5,633 bases of DNA from Aquificaceae bacterium (GTDB lineage Bacteria; Aquificota; Aquificia; Aquificales; Aquificaceae). Shown piece by piece: positions 1 to 5,514 of this stretch. Position 1 is the first letter of the stretch, and every line of letters begins with the position of its first letter. The position numbers and the translations under genes are program-made. The DNA lies in the NCBI GenBank assembly GCA_025057245.1, contig JANWYC010000077.1:1-5633 (forward strand), written 5' to 3'. Below the pieces are notes generated by a model. That model was not told the DNA's origin. It saw only the letters and a list, made by a program, of their open reading frames with translations, and did no database searches.

Positions 1-39
1 TACCACAAATAAAATGAGTGTAAACAACAATACTTTCAT
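1..39 (-). CDS. 5' end of an unidentified, probably secreted or membrane protein (partial)
   Basis: Thirteen codons are visible before the window ends, reading MKVLLFTLILFVV. One Lys followed by an unbroken hydrophobic stretch is typical of a signal peptide or a first membrane helix. An AGGAG ribosome-binding sequence (complement of 43-47) lies 3 bases before the ATG, which is close but acceptable. The gene is transcribed away from folE. Nothing can be said of its function, because the body lies outside the window. The start assignment rests on the combination of SD, ATG and hydrophobic N-terminus. Confidence 0.5.
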   Translation of the reverse strand, partial: MKVLLFTLILFVV

Positions 40-53
40 CAACTCCTGTAAAA

Positions 54-81
54 ATCTTAAAGGGGCCTATAAAGTTGTCAA
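54..81 (-). promoter_or_regulatory. Candidate sigma-70 type promoter for the leftmost gene
   Basis: On the minus strand a perfect TTGACA (81 to 76) is followed after 16 bases by TAAGAT (59 to 54), a 4 of 6 match to TATAAT. Transcription would begin near 47, right at the AGGAG sequence, so the leader would be only about 8 bases. The -35 is strong. The -10 assignment is weaker. Confidence 0.35.
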
Positions 82-158
82 GCCTTTTTGAAAATGTTTT
101 AAAATGCTAAAAGGTAGTAAAGACAAGCTTTGTCTAAAAAATACTTTCTTAAGCTTGG

Positions 159-184
159 TATTCAACAAATTCAGAATTTGAATA
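159..184. repeat. AT-rich inverted repeat (hairpin)
   Basis: CAAATT (166-171) and AATTTG (175-180) pair around a 3-base loop. The flanking TATT (159-162) and AATA (181-184) add four more pairs if CAA (163-165) bulges out. No T-run follows on either strand, so it does not look like an intrinsic terminator. It could be an operator in this divergent gap or simply local AT-rich symmetry. Confidence 0.4.
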
Positions 185-333
185 TTATCGTATAACAAGT
201 AGTAAAAACTCACACAAGTCAAAAGTGAGAGATTAGACACAACGGTAAATACAAGGCTTGTGCTTTGCTGGAAATTCTCTCCTACGCCACGACCACATGA
301 AGGGCATCATAATGCGTCCCCATCCACGAGATT

Positions 334-339
334 TATAAT
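334..339 (+). promoter_or_regulatory. Consensus -10 box directly upstream of folE
   Basis: A perfect TATAAT ends 8 bases before the folE ATG, so transcription would start at or within a base or two of the start codon. No good -35 hexamer lies 16-18 bases upstream (around 310-317) and no Shine-Dalgarno sequence precedes the ATG. Together these suggest a leaderless folE-lpxI mRNA. Confidence 0.45.
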
Positions 340-347
340 AATGCCTG

Positions 348-908
348 ATGGCCATAGACAAAGAAAAAATAAAACAGGCTATAAGGCTTCTTCTGGAAGG
401 TATAGGCGAAGACCCTGACAGAGAGGGCTTGAGAGAAACGCCTGACCGTGTGGCTCGCATGTGGGAGGAGTTTGAAAAGCAGAGAAGCTTTAACTTTAAA
501 ACCTTTGAAGAGTTTGGTTCTTACAACGAGATGGTGCTTGTGAAAGATATTAGCATATACTCTCTCTGCGAACATCACCTGCTACCCTTTTTTGGAAAGG
601 CTCACATTGCCTACATACCAGACGGTATAGTCTGTGGTCTTTCCAAGCTGGTTAGAACCTTACGGGTCTTCGCCCTCAGACCCCAGGTTCAGGAAAGGCT
701 TACCAATCAAATAGCGGACTTTCTGGTTCAGAAGTTAAACCCAAAGGGCGTGGCGGTGGTCTTAGAGATGGAACACATGTGCATGTCCATGAGGGGTGTT
801 ATGTCACCAGGTCATCTTACAGTAACCTCTGCCTTGAGGGGTGTCTTTTTAAGCGACTTGAGAACAAGAGAGGAATTTCTTAAGCTAATAGACAAGAAAA
901 GCTTATGA
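348..908 (+). CDS. folE: GTP cyclohydrolase I (FolE, type IA)
   Basis: This 186-residue protein catalyses conversion of GTP to 7,8-dihydroneopterin triphosphate and formate, the first step of folate synthesis; the product also feeds queuosine precursors. It is a cytosolic zinc enzyme that in known members forms a toroidal decamer. The N-terminal helical segment has the usual [13 protein letters not shown] motif (27-39). Cys74 and His77 in [10 protein letters not shown], with Cys145 in HMCMSMRG, match the zinc ligands of the E. coli enzyme; His76 and His143 match its catalytic histidines. GLSKLVR (97-103) and RPQVQERLT (111-119) are the family's substrate-binding and core motifs. Length and start are typical for the family. 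A TATAAT box ends 8 bases before the ATG and no SD is seen. The stop overlaps the lpxI start as ATGA, so the two are probably co-transcribed and translationally coupled. Confidence 0.97.
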   Translation: MAIDKEKIKQAIRLLLEGIGEDPDREGLRETPDRVARMWEEFEKQRSFNFKTFEEFGSYNEMVLVKDISIYSLCEHHLLPFFGKAHIAYIPDGIVCGLSKLVRTLRVFALRPQVQERLTNQIADFLVQKLNPKGVAVVLEMEHMCMSMRGVMSPGHLTVTSALRGVFLSDLRTREEFLKLIDKKSL

Positions 909-1687
909 AGCTTTGTCTTGTAGCTGGTTCAGGAGAACTTCCTAAGGTCTTTTTCAAAAAGGCTAAGGAGATGGGTGTGGAGGTCTTCGTGGCGGGAGTC
1001 AAGGGTATTACGGACATACCGGCGGACGAATACTTTCCCTTAGGAAAGCTGGGAAGGTTGGTAAAAAGCCTACAAAACAGGAACATAGAAAACATAGTCC
1101 TGCTCGGAAAGTTTGAACACAGCCTTATATTCTCCCATCTTCTTACCTTAGATGAGCTTGCTTTAAAGGTTCTTCACAAGGCTAAGGACAAAAAACCGCA
1201 CACAATAGTAAAAACTCTAATAGAGGAGCTTGAGTCTATAGGTTTTCAGTTTCCAGACCCAAGACCATACTTGCAAGAGCTCCTTGCACCAGCGGGCAAG
1301 TTAACTTCCTTTGAACCTTCGGAGGAAGCTTTGGAAGATGGTCTGTGGGGGTTTCCCATAGCAAAGGAGATAGCTAGTCTTGACATCGGTCAAACCATAG
1401 TGGTAAAGGAAAAGGCTGTGGTCAGCGTTGAAGCCATGGAAGGCACGCAGAAGGCAATAGAGAGGGCGGGTGAGTTAGCCGGCAGAAGTTGTAGAGTGAT
1501 AAAAACTGCAAGAAAAACTCAGGACTATAGGATAGACGTGCCTACTGTAGGTATCAAGACGGTAGAAGCTATAAGAAAGATAAGGGGCGATGCACTTTTT
1601 GTAGAAGCGGGAAAGGTTTACATCCTTGAGAGGGAAAAGACGGTAAAACTGGCAGAGAGATACGGTATAGCCATTTACGGACTTTGA
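905..1687 (+). CDS. lpxI: UDP-2,3-diacylglucosamine pyrophosphatase LpxI (DUF1009 family)
   Basis: The 260-residue protein is predicted to hydrolyse UDP-2,3-diacylglucosamine to lipid X (2,3-diacylglucosamine 1-phosphate) and UMP, the fourth step of lipid A synthesis; LpxH does this in E. coli. The N-terminal LpxI domain begins with the characteristic AGSGELP (7-13). The C-terminal catalytic DUF1009 domain shows EAMEGT (176-181), [17 protein letters not shown] (203-219) and EAGKVYILE (234-242). Asp211 in the RxDxP motif is the likely equivalent of the essential Asp225 of Caulobacter LpxI, by memory of the family and not by alignment. Length is close to the family's usual 270-280. The start codon overlaps the folE stop (ATGA), which suggests coupled translation. 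The last 13 bases overlap the end of the convergent ABC exporter gene. Its presence implies a Gram-negative outer membrane with lipid A. Confidence 0.93.
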   Translation: MKLCLVAGSGELPKVFFKKAKEMGVEVFVAGVKGITDIPADEYFPLGKLGRLVKSLQNRNIENIVLLGKFEHSLIFSHLLTLDELALKVLHKAKDKKPHTIVKTLIEELESIGFQFPDPRPYLQELLAPAGKLTSFEPSEEALEDGLWGFPIAKEIASLDIGQTIVVKEKAVVSVEAMEGTQKAIERAGELAGRSCRVIKTARKTQDYRIDVPTVGIKTVEAIRKIRGDALFVEAGKVYILEREKTVKLAERYGIAIYGL

Positions 1688-3330
1688 AGAAAGAAGTCTA
1701 TGGCTTCCTTAGGTTTACCTTCAAAAACAATACTTTGATTTTTCATCACAAACACTCTATCACATCTTAAAAGGTTTGAAAACCTGTGAGCTACCAGAAT
1801 AAAGGTTCTATCTTTGAAACGCTCAAAAAGGTTTCTCAGCACCTCCTCCTCCGTCCTCGCATCCAGAGCGGAGGTAATCTCATCCAGCAGTAGCACATCT
1901 GAAGTCTTTAGGAAAAGTCTTGCGAGAGCTAACCTTTGCCTTTCACCACCTGATAGACTTTTGGGGTTAACTTGCTCATCCAGGCTCTTTACGAAGTCGC
2001 AGGATGCAAACCTAAGAGCTTCCCAAAGCTCATCGTCATTCCTCTGACCTACTATAAGCAGGTTTTCCCTTACAGTTCCAGGAAAGACAAAGGGCCCTTG
2101 AGACAGGAAAAGAAAGCTTTCTCTTAGGTTTTCCCTTTTTATGTCTCTCAGCTCAAGACCGTCCAACTTTATACTACCTTGGTAAGGTAGAAGACCAGCC
2201 ATAACTCTTAAGAGAGTGCTTTTGCCAGAGCCTGTATCTCCCATAATGCCTATCTTTTCACCTTTTGAGACTTTAAAACTCAAGTCCTTCAGAAGACATT
2301 GCCCTTTTAATTCCACTCTTAGGTTTTCCACTACTATATCACTTTTAGAGCTGTGAAAGGTCAGTTCTCCAGGGTCTTCTTGTTTTAGGGATAGCACCTC
2401 TCTTATCCTCGCCACCACTGGAAGGTTAGCCCTAACCTCCATAAGGCCTTTCTGACTTTCCATAAGAGGAGTTTGAAGAAATACGAGCGCAGTAAGATAG
2501 GACAGGAAGTCACCCGGCGTCAAAGCCCCCTCCGCTATCCTATAACCTCCGTAAAGTATTACTATGGCAACCACCAGATAGCCAAAGGTGAAGTTGAAGA
2601 AGGAGTTAAGAGCAAAATAAAGTTCAGACCTAATGCTTGACCTGAAAAGCGTTCTGTTAAGGCTCTCAAAGAATCTTTCAAAGGCTTTGCCAGCCCTAAA
2701 GCTCCTTATACTCTCAAAGCCAGAGAAGGAGCTGTATAGCCTGTCTGCCACACCTGCGTATCCTTCCTGAGCTCTTTTTATATGCTTTCCTCTCTTGCTT
2801 CCAAAGTATTTGACCGCAAAAGCAAGAAAGGGTAAGAGGACAAGTAAACTCAGCGTAAAAAGCCAGTCCCTGTAAACGAGAACGCCAACGAGGAAAAGCA
2901 CGCTCACAGGTTCTCTAATAAGCTTTATAAGGTAAGAACCTATAAGATTTCTGTAGAGGTTCATGTCTGATATGGTTCTTGAGGCAAACTCGCCCGGAGA
3001 CACGCCCATAAAAGTTGAATAGTCAGCGGTCAAGAGTCTTCTGAAAGCTTCCTCCCTTAACTTTTTCATCTCCAGCTCCGTGTATAAGTTGGAAAAGAAA
3101 GCGGTAGCAAGCCTACCGACTTGAGCCAACAATACAAAGCCCATAAGCATCAATACCACTTGTAAGAGCTCTTCCACTTCCTTTAAGAGAAAGACTTTGT
3201 CCACAAGGGACTTTATAAGGAGGCTAACGCCAGCAGTTCCAGCTCCATCAAGCAAAGAACCAATAAGGCTCAAGAGTATGAAATGCCAGTAAACTCTTAA
3301 ACGCTCCAAAATCCAGCGGATGTGCTCCAT
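1675..3330 (-). CDS. ABC exporter, fused membrane and ATPase domains (MsbA-like / ABCB type)
   Basis: This 551-residue half-transporter should work as a homodimer in the inner membrane. An N-terminal type I exporter domain has six predicted helices near 14-37, 55-79, 132-152, 157-174, 243-261 and 271-290. The ATPase follows, with Walker A GDTGSGKST (364-372), Q-loop Gln411, signature LSGGE (459-463), Walker B VLLLDE (479-484), D-loop SALD (487-490) and switch His515. The aromatic A-loop residue expected about 25 residues before Walker A appears to be missing, with Leu341 near that place. The segment between Q-loop and signature is short. The substrate is unknown. Because it abuts lpxI, lipid A export as by MsbA is a reasonable guess, but peptide, drug or other lipid export is equally possible on sequence alone. 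No SD precedes the ATG; an extended -10 box ends 14 bases upstream. Confidence 0.92.
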   Translation of the reverse strand: MEHIRWILERLRVYWHFILLSLIGSLLDGAGTAGVSLLIKSLVDKVFLLKEVEELLQVVLMLMGFVLLAQVGRLATAFFSNLYTELEMKKLREEAFRRLLTADYSTFMGVSPGEFASRTISDMNLYRNLIGSYLIKLIREPVSVLFLVGVLVYRDWLFTLSLLVLLPFLAFAVKYFGSKRGKHIKRAQEGYAGVADRLYSSFSGFESIRSFRAGKAFERFFESLNRTLFRSSIRSELYFALNSFFNFTFGYLVVAIVILYGGYRIAEGALTPGDFLSYLTALVFLQTPLMESQKGLMEVRANLPVVARIREVLSLKQEDPGELTFHSSKSDIVVENLRVELKGQCLLKDLSFKVSKGEKIGIMGDTGSGKSTLLRVMAGLLPYQGSIKLDGLELRDIKRENLRESFLFLSQGPFVFPGTVRENLLIVGQRNDDELWEALRFASCDFVKSLDEQVNPKSLSGGERQRLALARLFLKTSDVLLLDEITSALDARTEEEVLRNLFERFKDRTFILVAHRFSNLLRCDRVFVMKNQSIVFEGKPKEAIDFFLQSP

Positions 3331-3344
3331 AGAACAAGTTTAAC

Positions 3345-3353
3345 AGTATAACA
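3345..3353 (-). promoter_or_regulatory. Extended -10 promoter element for the ABC exporter gene
   Basis: The minus strand reads TGTTATACT, which is TGn plus a 5 of 6 match to TATAAT. It ends 14 bases before the ATG at 3330, giving a predicted leader of about 7-8 bases without an SD. A TTAGAC hexamer (3375 to 3370) lies 19 bases upstream and may be a poor -35. The plus strand at 3347-3352 reads TATAAC, so the site could fire in both directions. Confidence 0.4.
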
Positions 3354-3384
3354 GCAACCAACATGCTTCGTCTAAATATGAATC

Positions 3385-3558
3385 GGGGATGGGATGTTTG
3401 TTAGACAGTTGGGCATTAGACACATTATCGTTCTTGCTAAATGTTCTACGCCTTAGCGACCCACCGCATAGATAAGAAGAGAGAATAGATAGAAAGCGAC
3501 CTAAACCACAGTAGGAAAGAGTAGCCTTGAGCGTATAGCCCGTAAGTAGCCCATCCCC
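3385..3558 (+). ncRNA. Candidate structured RNA, about 174 nt, closed by a long terminal helix
   Basis: GGGGATGGG (3385-3393) pairs perfectly with CCCATCCCC (3550-3558). After one A-G mismatch seven more pairs follow (3395-3401 with 3542-3548), four of them G-U wobbles, which exist only if the plus strand is the RNA. After a 9-base bulge, GGGC (3411-3414) pairs with GCCC (3538-3541). Inside are a 7-pair hairpin (3434-3440 with 3453-3459) and a 4-pair hairpin (3500-3503 with 3512-3515). The segment ends exactly at the ispG stop, fills most of this gap and contains no protein gene. Size and terminal closing stem recall 6S RNA, but I see no long apical stem, and no tmRNA, SRP or RNase P core motif. 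No convincing plus-strand promoter was found. It could also be an untranslated or regulatory structure. Confidence 0.4.
3401..3422 (+). repeat. Two TTAGACA direct repeats, 15-bp period
   Basis: TTAGACA stands at 3401-3407 and 3416-3422, upstream of the ABC exporter. The same word, as ATTAGACA, recurs at 232-239 and 5371-5378, both intergenic and in the same orientation. Direct repeats at a fixed period can be a regulator site, but here they also lie inside the candidate RNA, so the meaning is open. Confidence 0.45.
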
Positions 3559-4677
3559 TTAGCTTTTACCTTCGTTGAGTATCTCCTTTAAGAGCTCTTG
3601 AGTCATTTCCTCTTCGCTGACTTTCCTTATGGGTTTACCCTCCTTAAAGAGCCACGCAAAGCCCCTTCCGCAAGCAAGACCTATATCCGCCTCTCTGGCT
3701 TCTCCTATGGCGTTAACCACACAGCCCATTATGGCAACCTTTAAAGGTTTCTTCACGTGTTTTAGCTTCTCTTCCACCTCCTTGACAACTTTTGGAAGGT
3801 CTACTTCTATACGACCGCAGGTAGGACAGGCTATAATCTCAACGCCTCTACGCCTCAGACCTAAAGACTGCAAAATTGCGTAAGCCACCTCCACCTCTAC
3901 CTGTGGGTCATCCGTCAAAGAGACCCTAACTGTATCCCCTATGCCTTTGTATAGAAGAATACCTATGCCTACGGAGGATTTCACTATGCCCTTAGTTCCC
4001 ATACCCGCTTCCGTAATGCCTATGTGTAAAGGTATGTCCGTTCTCTCCGCAAAAAGTTCGTTAGCTCTAATGTTCTCAAGAACATCAGAACCTTTTATGG
4101 AAACTTTGAAGTTATAAAAACCCCACTTTTCAAACTTTTCAGACCATCTCATGGCACTTTCAAAGAGAGCCTCTGCGCACGGGTATCCATACTTGTCTAA
4201 AAGCTCCTTTTCCAAAGAACCAGAATTTACACCTATTCTTATGGCAACTCCCTTAGTTTTTGCCTCCTGGACTATTTCTTTAACTATTTCCTCTTTACCT
4301 ATGTTGCCAGGATTTATCCTTATACCATGAACGCCTTTTTCCATGGATTTAAAAGCGTAAGAGGGAGCAAAATGAATGTCTGCAATAACGGGCATTGGTG
4401 AGTTTTTTACAATTTCTGGAAGGGCTTCCACATCCTCCTCATGAGGCACCGCCACCCTTATAAGCTCACAGCCAGCCTCGTAGAGCCTTTTTATCTGCTC
4501 AAGAGTAGCACCAAGGTCGTGAGTTTTCGTAGAAGTCATAGACTGCACCACCACTGGCGCATCGCCACCCACCTTAACCCAACCTACGCTTATCTGACGA
4601 GTTTTCCTCAGATTTGTGCTTCGTCCGTTACTTTCTCCTCTCTTTAGCTCTTCCTGCAATATCCTTCTTACCTGCAT
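3559..4677 (-). CDS. ispG: 4-hydroxy-3-methylbut-2-en-1-yl diphosphate synthase IspG (GcpE)
   Basis: IspG reduces 2-C-methyl-D-erythritol 2,4-cyclodiphosphate to HMBPP, the penultimate step of the MEP isoprenoid pathway, using a [4Fe-4S] cluster and an electron donor such as ferredoxin or flavodoxin. An N-terminal TIM barrel (RKTRQISVG, VVVQSMTSTKTHD, IADIHFAPS, GIRINPGNIG) leads to the C-terminal cluster domain. Cluster ligands Cys284, Cys287 (CPTC), Cys319 (MGCVVN) and Glu326 have the same spacing as Cys265, Cys268, Cys300 and Glu307 of Aquifex aeolicus IspG. I chose the ATG at 4677 because GAGG lies 6 bases upstream; a TTG at 4692 would add five residues and lacks an SD. Either way the protein has about 19 more N-terminal residues than Aquifex IspG. 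It is a 372-residue single-gene unit with its own promoter. Confidence 0.96.
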   Translation of the reverse strand: MQVRRILQEELKRGESNGRSTNLRKTRQISVGWVKVGGDAPVVVQSMTSTKTHDLGATLEQIKRLYEAGCELIRVAVPHEEDVEALPEIVKNSPMPVIADIHFAPSYAFKSMEKGVHGIRINPGNIGKEEIVKEIVQEAKTKGVAIRIGVNSGSLEKELLDKYGYPCAEALFESAMRWSEKFEKWGFYNFKVSIKGSDVLENIRANELFAERTDIPLHIGITEAGMGTKGIVKSSVGIGILLYKGIGDTVRVSLTDDPQVEVEVAYAILQSLGLRRRGVEIIACPTCGRIEVDLPKVVKEVEEKLKHVKKPLKVAIMGCVVNAIGEAREADIGLACGRGFAWLFKEGKPIRKVSEEEMTQELLKEILNEGKS

Positions 4678-4759
4678 ACATAACCTCTTCAAAGGTAAAA
4701 TATATGCCCTTGGTTTTTTCTAGCTCTAAATTTTTACTCTCTCTGGTAGTTCTTTTTGC

Positions 4760-4768
4760 ATTATAGCA
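4760..4768 (-). promoter_or_regulatory. Extended -10 promoter for ispG
   Basis: The minus strand reads TGCTATAAT, a perfect extended -10 (TGn plus TATAAT). No TTGACA-like -35 sits at normal spacing, which extended -10 promoters tolerate. Transcription would start near 4753, giving a leader of about 76 bases before the ATG at 4677. This is the only intact gene in the window with both a real leader and a well-spaced SD. Confidence 0.55.
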
Positions 4769-4806
4769 GGGACCAGGAATAACCTCCAGCTCAAAGTAAG
4801 TTCGGA

Positions 4807-4812
4807 TAAAAT
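4807..4812 (+). promoter_or_regulatory. Candidate -10 box for the nuclease gene
   Basis: TAAAAT (5 of 6 match) ends 10 bases before the GTG and 13 before the ATG of the nuclease gene. Transcription would start about 3-7 bases before the start codon. No -35 match and no SD are visible. Confidence 0.35.
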
Positions 4813-4822
4813 ATTTCATTCG

Positions 4823-5338
4823 GTGATGTGGAGGATAACGCTCTTACTTTTTTTACTTCTCTTCTCGTCTTGTAAAGCGGAAGAGAGGGTAGCTGGTGTT
4901 CCTTGTAGTGTGATAAGGGTTTTTGACGGAGACACCTTTGAATGCAGGCTGAAATCTGGAGAGGATGTTAAGGTAAGGTTAGTAGGTGTGGATACACCAG
5001 AAAGTTCACCTAACCCAAAGGCTCGTAGGGACGTGGAGAGGAGCGGAAGGTCTATGGAAGAGATAATCCAGATGGGAAGGCTTGCTAAGAGCTTTACGGA
5101 GAGTATTCTGAAGCCGGGAGTAAAGGTGTATCTTGAGTTTGATGTGCAGAAAACAGACAAATATGGAAGGTGGTTGGCTTATGTCTGGCTATCTGACGGA
5201 AGGATGTTAAACGAAATACTCATAAGAGAAGGCTACGCGCAGGTCTATACCATACCACCCAACGTTAAATATCAGGAAAGATTCCTATACGTACAGAGAA
5301 AGGCAAGGGAAGAGGGAAGAGGTCTTTGGGGCAGGTAG
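4823..5338 (+). CDS. Thermonuclease-family (SNase-like) lipoprotein
   Basis: This 171-residue protein is predicted to cut single- and double-stranded nucleic acid with Ca2+ while anchored by lipid outside the cytoplasm. The signal peptide ends in a lipobox, LFSSC, with Cys17 as the lipidated residue. The SNase domain spans about 28-171. IRVFDGDTF (31-39), VRLVGVDTPES (51-61) and DKYGRWLAYVW (111-121) supply Asp37, Arg52, Asp57, Glu60 and Arg115, matching Asp21, Arg35, Asp40, Glu43 and Arg87 of the staphylococcal enzyme, so it should be active. A loop at 61-80 rich in Arg and Glu separates the two halves. The frame opens with GTG immediately followed by ATG (4826); no SD helps to choose. It is divergent from ispG. 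A role in scavenging or degrading environmental DNA is likely but not shown. Confidence 0.93.
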   Translation: MMWRITLLLFLLLFSSCKAEERVAGVPCSVIRVFDGDTFECRLKSGEDVKVRLVGVDTPESSPNPKARRDVERSGRSMEEIIQMGRLAKSFTESILKPGVKVYLEFDVQKTDKYGRWLAYVWLSDGRMLNEILIREGYAQVYTIPPNVKYQERFLYVQRKAREEGRGLWGR

Positions 5339-5339
5339 G

Positions 5340-5514
5340 CTAAGTTATGTGTTTTATCTTCTCTGCGCATATTAGACATTTGAGTGAGTTCTTAGTCTTC
5401 AAGGCGGAAGTGCGGAAGTAAAAAACGCTTTCTGACGCTCCACACTCAGCAACTGCAGAATTTGCAGGAACTGGTAAAACTTTGCTTTTTAATAGGAAGC
5501 GGGCTCTTAATCAC
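5340..5514 (-). pseudogene. Possible frameshifted small zinc-ribbon gene
   Basis: A GTG at 5514 overlaps the stop of the ferredoxin-like gene (GTGATTAA) and opens 22 codons containing CKFCSC before a TGA at 5446-5448. Skipping one T there enters a second frame that reads ECGASESVFYF, then LKCLICAEKIKHIT, and stops at 5340-5342, one base from the nuclease stop. Joined, the two give a 57-residue protein with Cys pairs spaced like a zinc ribbon. The tight fit between the neighbours and the plausible composition suggest a real gene with one frameshift, or a sequencing error. A tandem 8-base duplication (GCGGAAGT, 5404-5411 and 5412-5419) lies inside and could also disturb the frame. The family is not recognised. 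Confidence 0.3.
5404..5419. repeat. Tandem 8-bp duplication
   Basis: GCGGAAGT occurs twice with no gap (5404-5411, 5412-5419). Eight bases is not a multiple of three, so gain or loss of a copy shifts any reading frame through it, which matters for the possible small gene here. Confidence 0.6.

Larger units (their letters stand above)
40..347. other. Divergent intergenic region upstream of folE
   Basis: These 308 bases separate the leftmost minus-strand gene from folE. I see no convincing gene in them. They hold an AT-rich hairpin (159-184), a 6-bp inverted repeat at 121-126/130-135, a CTCAC/GTGAG inverted repeat (209-213/225-229), the word ATTAGACACA (232-241) and a small GC-containing hairpin at 302-319 just before the folE -10 box. 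The part from 232 to 325 shares several short blocks in the same order with the gap at 3415-3556. The long minus-strand reading frame that crosses 233-460 is antisense to folE and has no features of a protein gene. Confidence 0.6.

Noticed and set aside
121..140. AGACAA/TTGTCT hairpin followed by an A-run, considered as a terminator
   Set aside because: On the plus strand it is followed by A and not T; on the minus strand the T-run precedes the stem. No gene end lies nearby.
40..347. THF or preQ1 riboswitch upstream of folE
   Set aside because: folE is sometimes controlled by such elements, but I could not find their conserved core sequences, and the -10 box next to the ATG leaves no room for a leader.
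233..578. Two minus-strand reading frames antisense to folE (233-460 and 333-578)
   Set aside because: They mirror the highly conserved folE coding sequence, have no recognisable domain and no ribosome-binding sequence.
1814..2047. Plus-strand frame of 77 codons inside the ABC exporter gene, and similar frames at 3629-3883 and 4441-4647 inside ispG
   Set aside because: They are antisense shadows of well-supported conserved genes.
3471..3496. Purine-rich stretch with GATA-like repeats, considered as a CRISPR or tandem repeat
   Set aside because: The units are irregular and short, with no constant repeat and spacer.
3343..3558. Open minus-strand frame of about 70 codons continuing past the ispG stop
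   Set aside because: It has no ATG, GTG or TTG start near its beginning and no domain; it covers the candidate RNA, and its openness looks incidental.
3385..3558. Assignment of the candidate RNA as tmRNA, SRP RNA or RNase P RNA
   Set aside because: There is no tRNA-like end with TTCGA, no SRP GGAAG/GCAGCC core and no RNase P GAGGAAAGTC core. 6S RNA stays possible but unproven.
4816..5160. Minus-strand frame of 114 codons across the nuclease gene
   Set aside because: It is antisense to a protein whose catalytic motifs are clear, and it shows no domain of its own.
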